Counted from the stretch's first letter, positions 1-5,179 are shown. The stretch: 5,345 nt of DNA from JBGTKH01 sp041744735 (GCA_041744735.1 JBGTKH010000581.1:1-5345), one strand, 5' to 3'. A program made the numbers and translations. Notes: generated by a model from the letters alone, not told the origin.

Positions 1-1419
1 GCGCAAGCGAAGGCCGACCGCGAAGCTGCCGAGAAAGACATGGCCGCCGCCGAAAAGGAAAAGGCGGCCGCCGAGAAGGCCCGCGTTGATGCGGAAAAGC
101 AACTTGCCGCAGCCGAGAAAATGAAAGCCGACGCCGATGCCGCGCTGGCCGCCGCGAAAAAAGAAAAAGCCGACGTCGCAGCGGCCATGAAGGAATCCAC
201 AAAGTCGATCGAAACGGCCAAGCAGGAACAAGCAGACGCCAAGAAGGCCATGGAAACGGCGGCCGTCGCGAAGTTTGAAGCCGAGAAGGCTCGCGCGGAA
301 GTCGAGAAGCTGAAGCAAACGGTCGACAAGACGGCCGCAGAATCGAAAGCCGATCGGCTCGCCGCCGAGAAAGCCCGCAACGAAGCCGTCGCAGCCCGCC
401 AAGCCGTCGCCGATGAAAAGGCCGCCGCCGAAAAGGAACAAGCCGCCGCGCTGCTCGCTCAGGAAGCTGCGAAGAAAGAAGCCGATGCGGCCAAGGACGT
501 GATCGCTGCGGCCAGCAAAGCCAAGATCGTCGCCATCCGCGAAAAGAACGCCGCCGCCGAACAAGTCGTCCGGGCCGAAGTCGCTCAAGCGATGGCCGAA
601 CAGGCGCAACTGGCCGCTGAACAGGCTCGCCGCGACGTCGAAAAAGCTCTAACCGCCGCTGCCGAGGCGCAGGTGCAAGCCACGCAGGCTCAAGTCGCCG
701 CCGCCAACGACCGGGCGGTCGCTGAACAGGCCCAGCGCGCCGCCGAAGTCGTGAAGACTGCCGCGGCCGGGGCTCAAGCTGCTGCCGAGAAAGAAAAGCA
801 AGCCGCCGCACAAGAGAAGTTGGCCGCTCAACATGCTCAAGCGGTGGCCACCCAAGAACGTGCCAACGTGGAAGCCACTATCGGGCGGCTTGCTACAGCG
901 AGATCCGCCGCCGAACAAGCAGAGGCCGCCGCTGAAGAAGCGGAACGCCAAGCAGCCGAAGCCAAGGCCGCTGCCGCCAGCGCCCGCGCATCGGCTCGGC
1001 AACGACAAACCGAAGCCGACCAAGCCGCTCAGTCCGCCGCCTTAGATCGAACCGCTGCCGATGAGACGTTGGCTGAAGTAAGTAAGAAACTTGCGGAACT
1101 TGAGCATCTGCAGGCCGACATGGAGAAGGCGAAAGTCAGACTGGCGAAAGAGCAAGACGCTGCCGACAAAGCCAGACAGGCCAACGAACTGGCCCGCGCT
1201 GCGGCCATGGAAGCTCAAGCCGCTGCAGCCAAAGAACGCGCTGCTGCCGAGCAGGCCAAAGACGCCGCCGAGAAAGCGCGACTGGCAGCCAATGAAGCAA
1301 AGGAAGCCGCTCGCAAAGAACGTGAAGCCGCGGAAAGGGCCAAGTCCCCGACGACGACGAACGTTCAACCTTCGCCGTCGGATGTGACTGTGCCGGACAA
1401 TGCGGAGGCGAGTAAGTAG
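1..1419 (+). CDS. Alanine-rich long coiled-coil protein, 5' partial
   Basis: The reading frame is open from base 1, so the gene starts upstream; 472 residues are visible, ending at TAG. The first ATG in the window (position 40) lies inside uninterrupted coiled-coil sequence and is probably not the true start. The protein is almost wholly Ala, Glu, Lys, Gln, Arg and Asp, in AAAEKEK/AEKAR-type repeats, with almost no aromatic residues or glycine and no proline until the end. This predicts one long alpha-helical coiled coil. The last ~28 residues change to a Ser/Thr/Pro-rich disordered tail (about SPTTTNVQPSPSDV). No catalytic domain is visible. The missing N-terminus may carry a signal peptide, membrane anchor or functional domain, so the role cannot be assigned; TolA-like spacers and structural filament proteins have similar composition. 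Similarity hits would be unreliable because of low complexity. The gene is convergent with the downstream nuclease gene. Confidence 0.85.
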   Translation, partial: AQAKADREAAEKDMAAAEKEKAAAEKARVDAEKQLAAAEKMKADADAALAAAKKEKADVAAAMKESTKSIETAKQEQADAKKAMETAAVAKFEAEKARAEVEKLKQTVDKTAAESKADRLAAEKARNEAVAARQAVADEKAAAEKEQAAALLAQEAAKKEADAAKDVIAAASKAKIVAIREKNAAAEQVVRAEVAQAMAEQAQLAAEQARRDVEKALTAAAEAQVQATQAQVAAANDRAVAEQAQRAAEVVKTAAAGAQAAAEKEKQAAAQEKLAAQHAQAVATQERANVEATIGRLATARSAAEQAEAAAEEAERQAAEAKAAAASARASARQRQTEADQAAQSAALDRTAADETLAEVSKKLAELEHLQADMEKAKVRLAKEQDAADKARQANELARAAAMEAQAAAAKERAAAEQAKDAAEKARLAANEAKEAARKEREAAERAKSPTTTNVQPSPSDVTVPDNAEASK

Positions 1420-1501
1420 ATTCCGCGGCGAAGTCGCGCCGATTCATGGCGCGCTCGCGCGGGGCACGGTCGTGACGCAACGGAAACAGGCTGTGATTCG
1501 T

Positions 1502-2338
1502 TCACTCTTCCGGCTCGGCGCCGAGCCGGCGGAGTTGTTCGGTCAGACGTTCGGCGCGCTGCTGTTCCTTCTCGGCGCGGTTGCGTTCCTTCTCAGCGCG
1601 CTGATGTTCCTTCTCAGCGCGCTGATGCTCCTGATTGGCTCGCCGGCGCTCGTGCGACGCAAGTTGATGTTCCTGTTCAGCACGCTGACGTTCAGTTTCC
1701 GCGCGCTCGGCACCCGTGGCAATCGGCGAGCCGTCCGCATCGACCCACCGCAGCCAAGTGTCGTCGTGGTCTTCATATCGTCCATGCCATAAACGCAGGC
1801 CAAGTTCAACGCCCGTTAGCCAAAGTGGTTCATTCATCGCCCGATACGTCATCGCGTCCAACTGAAAGCCACGCAACGGCTCGTCGCTAAGCAGCCGTTC
1901 AGGATCGTGGATCACGTAGTAACGCACGCCGATTCGCGCGTACCCGCTCAGCTTGTTCGAATCTTCACCACCTTCCGTATTCGAGACGACCTCCACGACC
2001 ACGTCAGGCGGCTTGCCATATTCCCAAACGAAATACGATCGGTGTGGTTTGGGATGCAGATTCTCGGGCAACGTCACGTCGAGGCTCAACAGCATGTCCG
2101 GCACATAGGGCGGCTGCCGGATCGCGAAAAACAAACCGACGTTGGCCAGCGCGACAAACTTTTGCCCATCCGGCCGCGACCATGAACTGTAAAGTGGTTC
2201 GGTCAGTAGCCGCTGTTGTTTCTCCGAAAAGACATTGTCCACGGGCGTATCGTCCTCCGTTACGAGGTGATCGACGCACGGACGAAGTTCCGGCGGTAGG
2301 ACCTGCGGGATTTCGTTGGCGATAGTTTCCGATGCCAT
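1502..2338 (-). CDS. Uma2-family (DUF820) PD-(D/E)XK-like endonuclease with coiled-coil tail
   Basis: The gene encodes 278 residues. Residues ~30-200 match my recollection of the Uma2 family (PF05685), a restriction-endonuclease-like fold common in cyanobacteria and planctomycetes. Visible motifs are VPDMLL (Asp81), PPDVVVEVVSNT (Asp112, Glu116), Lys129 just before the SGYARIGVRYYVIHDPE block, and the aromatic-rich WLTGVELGLRLWHG. The family norm is PD..VEV followed by K...YA..GV..YW..D, so the acidic and lysine residues expected of the metal site are present. Residues ~213-262 form a charged heptad-repeat coiled coil (ERQRAEQ/EHQRAEK), closed by LRRLGAEPEE, an ending typical of Uma2 proteins. 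ATG at 2338 is supported by an AGGGAG ribosome binding site 6 bases upstream. Family members are usually dispersed multi-copy genes of unknown biological role; nuclease activity is inferred from the fold. No partner antitoxin or methylase is adjacent. Confidence 0.9.
   Translation of the reverse strand: MASETIANEIPQVLPPELRPCVDHLVTEDDTPVDNVFSEKQQRLLTEPLYSSWSRPDGQKFVALANVGLFFAIRQPPYVPDMLLSLDVTLPENLHPKPHRSYFVWEYGKPPDVVVEVVSNTEGGEDSNKLSGYARIGVRYYVIHDPERLLSDEPLRGFQLDAMTYRAMNEPLWLTGVELGLRLWHGRYEDHDDTWLRWVDADGSPIATGAERAETERQRAEQEHQLASHERRRANQEHQRAEKEHQRAEKERNRAEKEQQRAERLTEQLRRLGAEPEE
1510..1529. repeat. 20-base perfect palindrome in the 3' end of the uma2 gene
   Basis: The sequence CCGGCTCGGCGCCGAGCCGG equals its own reverse complement. 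It encodes residues RLGAEP near the Uma2 C-terminus and ends (minus-strand sense) just before the last two codons and the stop. It could form a strong GC hairpin in either transcript, but no T-run follows on either strand, so it is not a classical intrinsic terminator. Confidence 0.6.
1554..1700 (-). repeat. Seven 21-base units encoding the Uma2 coiled-coil heptads
   Basis: Seven consecutive 21-base units (7 x 21 = 147 bases) begin on the plus strand with GCGCG or a close variant. The units at 1554, 1575 and 1596 are closest: 1554 and 1596 differ at two positions, and 1575 shares the 3' half GTTCCTTCTCA with 1596. The more distal units (1638-1700) are degenerate. Each unit is one heptad of the RAEKEHQ type, so the array probably grew by in-frame 21-base duplication and can change length without a frameshift. 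Confidence 0.75.
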
Positions 2339-2344
2339 GCTTCG

Positions 2345-2350
2345 CTCCCT
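2345..2350 (-). promoter_or_regulatory. Ribosome binding site of the uma2 gene
   Basis: On the minus strand AGGGAG lies 6 bases upstream of the ATG at 2338. It is the clearest Shine-Dalgarno site in the window and fixes the Uma2 start. Confidence 0.7.
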
Positions 2351-2379
2351 TCAACCCATCCCAACCAAAGCGTAATACT

Positions 2380-2409
2380 AATATACCGATAATCCGGGCG
2401 GTGCACCAA
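2380..2409 (-). promoter_or_regulatory. Candidate leftward promoter for uma2
   Basis: On the minus strand TTGGTG (2404-2409) and TATATT (2380-2385) are 18 bases apart. The -10 box is a good match; the -35 box matches the consensus at only three positions. It lies between the MITE-like element and the gene. Tentative. Confidence 0.3.
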
Positions 2410-2424
2410 CCACGCCGGGAATAA

Positions 2425-2535
2425 GGTGGTGATACCGTTTGTAGGTTGGACGCCCTCGTCCGACCAGGAATCCGCGTGAAATATCGGACGGACGAGGGCG
2501 TCCATCCTACGAATCCAGCAAATGGTATCACTACC
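2425..2535. mobile_element. MITE-like inverted-repeat element with flanking direct repeats
   Basis: The element is 111 bases. Its ends are inverted copies: GGTGGTGATACC (2425-2436) and GGTATCACTACC (2524-2535), 11 of 12 matching. Directly outside both ends lies GGGAATAA (2417-2424 and 2536-2543), which looks like an 8-base target-site duplication; it extends to 10 bases if the CC that is also the right terminus is counted. The inner arms pair perfectly over 15 bases (2448-2462 with 2489-2503). The right arm has 9 extra bases between the terminal repeat and the inner palindrome. No protein is encoded, so movement would need a transposase supplied elsewhere in the genome. Confidence 0.6.
2441..2510. 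repeat. REPIN-like doublet of GTAG-headed palindromes (first copy)
   Basis: Two 24-base units face each other across a 22-base spacer. The left unit (2441-2464) is GTAG, then stem arm GTTGGACG, loop CCCT, and arm CGTCCGAC. The right unit (2487-2510, read on the minus strand) is GTAG, GATGGACG, CCCT, CGTCCGTC. The one changed stem base (T to A) is compensated on the other side (A to T), so pairing is kept. A GTAG head followed by an imperfect palindrome, arranged as inverted pairs, is the known layout of REP elements mobilised by RAYT (IS200/IS605-like Y1) transposases. The assignment to that class is inferred from form alone. Confidence 0.6.
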
Positions 2536-2648
2536 GGGAATAATGGCGGCAACTGTTGGCCGAATCAACGGTGAAGAAACTTAAAATGTCCGGCGGTCCG
2601 GATCGTCTGTGCCAGTTTTCCGGCCTAGCGACGTCATGTGTCGAAAAC

Positions 2649-2678
2649 TTGACCTTAGCGAAGCATCGCAACTATACT
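2649..2678 (+). promoter_or_regulatory. Sigma70-type promoter for the exported-protein gene
   Basis: TTGACC (2649-2654) and TATACT (2673-2678) are separated by 18 bases, each matching consensus at five of six positions. The predicted start near 2685 leaves a leader of about 50 bases before the ATG at 2735. It may also drive rpmA and genes further downstream. Confidence 0.6.
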
Positions 2679-2734
2679 GGACAGAGCGCTCAGTCCGCGC
2701 CTATCTCGTGACGAAACTTTAGCAGGTAGATCCC

Positions 2735-3715
2735 ATGCACTGTCGACTGTCGATGTTTCTCCTCCTTTCCGGTTTAGCCGTCGTTTGGGCGTCCGACCGC
2801 GTTGATGCCCAAGAACCGCAACCCGTGCCGCCTCCTCGCGCATTGGCCCCCGGCGTGTTGACCGTGATTCCATCCGAAGCCGAAGAACAGGAGACTTACA
2901 GCGGGCCGATGGCGCTGGTCGATATCTCGCCGGGCATGCCACGATTGGACTTCTCTCCCAACTACACGCCTAAGAGCGACACCAGCTACGAACGTGCGAA
3001 AACCGTGATTCTTCGCCGCGAAATCTGGAATTTGGAGTTCGCGTTCAAACCACTGCGGATGGTCCACGTCGACGTGCCGCAGCCCACGGGTAAGATGCAA
3101 CGCAAGCTGATCTGGTACATGGTCTACCGTGTCAAATACCTGGGCTCGGATCTGAGCCCCATGCCGCAGGAAGATTCGTTCAAGCACATCACGTTCGACC
3201 CGGCGCCGGTCAATTATCCCAGCCGCCGGTACTTTCCTCATTTCGTACTGGAAGGCCGAGTTCAGGAAGGTGAAACGTACGTCACCAAGGCGTATCTGGA
3301 TCGCGTTATACCTGTCGCGTTAGGGCCGATCATGCACCGTGAGGACCCGCGCGTGAAGCTGCACAACTCGGTTGAGATGACACGCGTGGCGATTCCGCTG
3401 AGCGACGACCGCACCGACAGAAGTGTCTGGGGCGTGGTCACTTGGGAGGACATCGACCCACGTATCAACTTCCTTTCCATCTACATTCAGGGCCTGACCA
3501 ACGCCTTCGAACTGACCATCGCACAAGACGCCACGCGCAGCTTCAAGCACAAAACGTTGCAGTTGAACTTCTGGCGGCCCGGTGACACGGTGGACGAACA
3601 TGAACGCGAAATCCGCTACGGCGTGCCGCTCTATTCTGACGTCGCCAAGCAGTCCAGCGTTCTGCAGCATTACAATCTGACAGAACCGCTTGATCATCTC
3701 TGGATTTACCGCTAA
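2735..3715 (+). CDS. Exported protein of unknown function
   Basis: The gene encodes 326 residues. The N-terminus has a basic start, a hydrophobic core (about residues 7-19, MFLLLSGLAVVWA) and a likely signal peptidase I site after VDA at residue 25, so the mature protein begins QEPQP and is probably periplasmic or exported. A Pro-rich linker (~28-45) follows. The rest has alternating hydrophobic and polar stretches suggestive of beta structure (e.g. IWNLEFAFKPLRMVHVDVP, RKLIWYMVYRVKY, SVWGVVTWEDIDP, LQLNFWRPGD), with no transmembrane helix after the signal and no catalytic motif I recognise. The mature part has no cysteine, so it is not a lipoprotein. ATG at 2735 has a weak AGGT site 7 bases upstream; ATG at 2753 would give a shorter signal peptide and has no site. 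Its stop is 42 bases before rpmA and it has its own promoter. I do not recognise the family, and coupling to the ribosomal genes may be only positional. Confidence 0.85.
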   Translation: MHCRLSMFLLLSGLAVVWASDRVDAQEPQPVPPPRALAPGVLTVIPSEAEEQETYSGPMALVDISPGMPRLDFSPNYTPKSDTSYERAKTVILRREIWNLEFAFKPLRMVHVDVPQPTGKMQRKLIWYMVYRVKYLGSDLSPMPQEDSFKHITFDPAPVNYPSRRYFPHFVLEGRVQEGETYVTKAYLDRVIPVALGPIMHREDPRVKLHNSVEMTRVAIPLSDDRTDRSVWGVVTWEDIDPRINFLSIYIQGLTNAFELTIAQDATRSFKHKTLQLNFWRPGDTVDEHEREIRYGVPLYSDVAKQSSVLQHYNLTEPLDHLWIYR

Positions 3716-3718
3716 AAA
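3690..3718 (+). promoter_or_regulatory. Candidate promoter for rpmA
   Basis: TTGATC (3690-3695) and TAAAAA (3713-3718) are separated by 17 bases. The -10 box overlaps the stop codon of the exported-protein gene. Transcription would begin near 3725, inside the left arm of the leader hairpin, which would prevent that hairpin from forming fully. Each box matches consensus at only four positions, so this is tentative. Confidence 0.3.
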
Positions 3719-3720
3719 TA

Positions 3721-3747
3721 CCTCTTTGCACAGCGACTCCAAAGAGG
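3721..3747 (+). promoter_or_regulatory. Hairpin overlapping the rpmA ribosome binding site
   Basis: CCTCTTTG (3721-3728) pairs perfectly with CAAAGAGG (3740-3747) across an 11-base loop. The right arm contains the AGAGG of the rpmA Shine-Dalgarno site (AAAGAGGAA, ending about 8 bases before the ATG at 3758). In a transcript reading through from the upstream gene the ribosome binding site would be masked. There is no T-run after the stem, so a terminator is unlikely. Confidence 0.5.
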
Positions 3748-3757
3748 AATAACGGTC

Positions 3758-4009
3758 ATGGCACATAAGAAGGGACAAGGTTCCAGCCGCAACGGGCGCG
3801 ACTCGAATCCGCAGCGGCGCGGCGTGAAGCGATTCGGCGGCCAAACGGTGCGGGCGGGTAATATCCTCGTGCGTCAGGTCGGCACGAAATTCCACGCCGG
3901 CTCGAACGTCGGCCAGGGCAAAGATTACACACTGTTCGCACTCATCGACGGCGTGGTACAATTCGATCGCGACGGACGCCGCATCAACGTCGTGCCGTCC
4001 GCCAACTAA
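3758..4009 (+). CDS. rpmA: 50S ribosomal protein L27
   Basis: The gene encodes 83 residues, the normal L27 length. The whole protein follows the family: MAHKKGQGSSRNGRDSN at the start, then QRRGVKRFGGQ, AGNILVRQVGTKFHAG, NVGQGKDYTLFALIDG, and a basic C-terminus. L27 is part of the large subunit, and its flexible N-terminus reaches the peptidyl-transferase centre and contacts tRNA. Here it begins directly with MAHKKG, so the cleaved N-terminal extension known in Firmicutes is absent. ATG at 3758 is preceded by AGAGG within a hairpin. In most bacteria rpmA directly follows rplU (L21); here an exported-protein gene takes that place. obgE downstream is a common neighbour of rpmA, consistent with a shared role in large-subunit assembly. 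Confidence 0.97.
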   Translation: MAHKKGQGSSRNGRDSNPQRRGVKRFGGQTVRAGNILVRQVGTKFHAGSNVGQGKDYTLFALIDGVVQFDRDGRRINVVPSAN

Positions 4010-4017
4010 CAACCTTC

Positions 4018-4083
4018 GTGGCTGGGGTCCATTGACCCGAGAATTTGCGGTGCAATCCGCTCGGGTCAATGGACCCAAGCTAC
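4018..4083. repeat. REPIN-like doublet of GTAG-headed palindromes (second copy)
   Basis: Two 24-base arms are inverted around an 18-base spacer: 4018-4041 and 4060-4083. They match at 22 of 24 positions, including 17 consecutive bases (4025-4041 with 4060-4076). Read from its head, the right unit is GTAG, arm CTTGGGTC, loop CATT, arm GACCCGAG. The left unit has GTGG as its head and one stem change. Architecture matches the doublet at 2441-2510 although the stem sequence differs. It starts 8 bases after the rpmA stop and has no T-run, so it is not a standard terminator, though it may slow decay of the rpmA message. Confidence 0.6.
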
Positions 4084-4112
4084 AGGCTATTGACCGAAAC
4101 TACGAGCAATTG

Positions 4113-4148
4113 AAAGGGACGCTCCGCTGTCGGGGTGGTCCCTTTTTT
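4113..4148 (+). terminator. Intrinsic terminator or attenuator between rpmA and obgE
   Basis: AAAGGGAC (4113-4120) pairs with GTCCCTTT (4138-4145), and a run of six T follows within 4143-4148. Inside the loop CTCC and GGGG can add a short second helix with one wobble pair. This is a classical rho-independent layout on the plus strand. The T-run ends 1 base before an in-frame ATG (4150) and 7 bases before the preferred obgE ATG (4156), so transcripts from upstream must read through it to make Obg. Confidence 0.7.
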
Positions 4149-4155
4149 CATGACT

Positions 4156-5166
4156 ATGTTTGTCGATCGCGTACAAGTTGAGTTGAAAGCCGGACGAGGC
4201 GGTGCGGGCTGCACCAGCTTCCGCCGCGAAAAGTACGTCCCCAAAGGCGGGCCCGACGGCGGCGACGGCGGCGACGGGGGCAGCATCATCATCGTGGCGG
4301 AGGCCGGCGTGGACAGTTTGGCCGCGCTGGCTCACCGCAAAATGTGGAAGGCCAAGCCGGGCAGTCCCGGCAGCGGCTCGAACCGTCATGGCCGCAACGG
4401 CGAAGACCTGATCATCCAAGTCCCACCCGGCACGATCGTGATCGATGCTAACGACGGGTTCGTGATTAAGGACCTAACTCAACTCGGCGAACAGTTCGTT
4501 GCCGCTCGCGGCGGCAAAGGGGGCAAAGGCAACGCGGCTTTCAAGTCGCCCACGAATCGCGCCCCGCGCGAACACACTCCCGGTGAAGAAGGCGAACAGC
4601 GCATCGTGATCTTCGAACTGAAGGTGATCGCCGACGTGGGCCTGATTGGCAAACCGAACGCGGGCAAGAGCACGCTGCTCAGCCGCATGTCACACGCTCG
4701 GCCGGAGATTGCCGACTACCCGTTCACCACCAAGTATCCGAATCTGGGCCGAGTGCAGATCGACTTCGAGCGCTCGTTTATCATGGCCGACATTCCCGGA
4801 CTGATCGAAGGCGCTCATGCCGGGGTCGGCTTGGGCCACGAGTTTCTGCGGCATATCGAACGTGCCGGCATTCTTGTGCATCTGATCGAACCATCGCCAA
4901 TGGACGGCAGCGACCCGCGCCAGAACTATCGCGTGGTTCGCCATGAGTTGCAGCAGTACAACGAACGCCTGATGGATCGGCCGGAGATCGTGGCTGTGAC
5001 GAAAGCCGAATTGCCCGGCGCTGCGGAGCTTCGCGATCAATTGGCCGCCGAGTTGGGCAACGACGTGCTGCTGATTTCCGCCGTTACAGGACAGGGACTG
5101 AATCAACTAGCGGGTAATATTGCGAAAACGCTGAGCGACCACCAGGCAGCGATGCGCGACCGTTGA
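4156..5166 (+). CDS. obgE: Obg/CgtA-family GTPase
   Basis: With ATG 4156 the protein has 336 residues, the size of Obg proteins lacking the C-terminal OCT domain. The N-terminal ~158 residues are the glycine-rich Obg fold (MFVDRVQVELKAGRGG, KGGPDGGDGGDGG, ARGGKGGKGN). The G domain follows: P-loop GKPNAGKS (165-172), switch I YPFTT (188-192), switch II DIPG (212-215) with IEGAHAGVGLGHEFLRHIER, G4 as TKAE (282-285), and G5 SA (308-309). Obg proteins bind the 50S subunit and act in its late assembly and in stress signalling. G4 differs from the usual NKxD. I chose 4156 because MFVD is the family start; ATG 4150 is possible, and GTG 4135 would lie inside the terminator hairpin. No Shine-Dalgarno site is visible. 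coaX follows after a 13-base gap and is probably co-transcribed. Confidence 0.95.
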   Translation: MFVDRVQVELKAGRGGAGCTSFRREKYVPKGGPDGGDGGDGGSIIIVAEAGVDSLAALAHRKMWKAKPGSPGSGSNRHGRNGEDLIIQVPPGTIVIDANDGFVIKDLTQLGEQFVAARGGKGGKGNAAFKSPTNRAPREHTPGEEGEQRIVIFELKVIADVGLIGKPNAGKSTLLSRMSHARPEIADYPFTTKYPNLGRVQIDFERSFIMADIPGLIEGAHAGVGLGHEFLRHIERAGILVHLIEPSPMDGSDPRQNYRVVRHELQQYNERLMDRPEIVAVTKAELPGAAELRDQLAAELGNDVLLISAVTGQGLNQLAGNIAKTLSDHQAAMRDR

Positions 5167-5179
5167 CCCGCCGACGTTT

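Larger units (their letters stand above)
2339..2734. other. Divergent intergenic region between uma2 and the exported-protein gene
   Basis: This 396-base gene-free stretch holds, from left to right, the uma2 ribosome binding site and a candidate leftward promoter (2345-2409), a MITE/REPIN-like inverted repeat with flanking direct repeats (2417-2543), about 100 bases in which I see nothing specific (2544-2648), and a good rightward promoter (2649-2678) with a ~50-base leader. Short open frames crossing the inverted repeat (GWTPSSV or MDALVRP-like peptides) are translations of the repeat and not genes. Confidence 0.7.

Noticed and set aside
649..1368. Long minus-strand open frames opposite the coiled-coil gene
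   Set aside because: They are shadows produced by the GCC/GAA-rich codons; the Gly/Leu/Ser/Phe-rich translations show no family features, and there is no start context or promoter.
1414..1444. Possible third GTAG-headed hairpin at the stop of the coiled-coil gene
   Set aside because: GTAG is followed only by a 5-bp CGGCG/CGCCG stem with a 6-base loop, without the 8-4-8 layout or an inverted partner, and with no T-run to make it a terminator.
1554..1700. Regularly spaced repeats as a CRISPR array
   Set aside because: The units are contiguous 21-base coding heptads in frame within uma2, with no spacers and no cas genes.
1502..2338. Uma2 nuclease as part of a restriction or toxin-antitoxin system
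   Set aside because: No methylase, antitoxin or other partner gene lies next to it on the same strand; such proteins are usually stand-alone and multi-copy.
2004..2568. Overlapping minus-strand frames crossing the inverted repeat and the uma2 start
   Set aside because: They read through the uma2 coding region in another frame and through the repeat element; the peptides are translations of the repeat.
3320..4078. 252-codon minus-strand open frame
   Set aside because: It lies opposite the exported-protein gene and rpmA, both well supported, and resembles no known protein.
4018..4083. The rpmA downstream palindrome as an intrinsic terminator
   Set aside because: The stem is strong but no T-run follows; the true T-tract belongs to the separate hairpin at 4113-4148.
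4135..4155. GTG at 4135 as the obgE start
   Set aside because: It falls inside the terminator hairpin and would add MVPFF before the conserved MFVD start of the family; ATG 4156 (or 4150) fits better.
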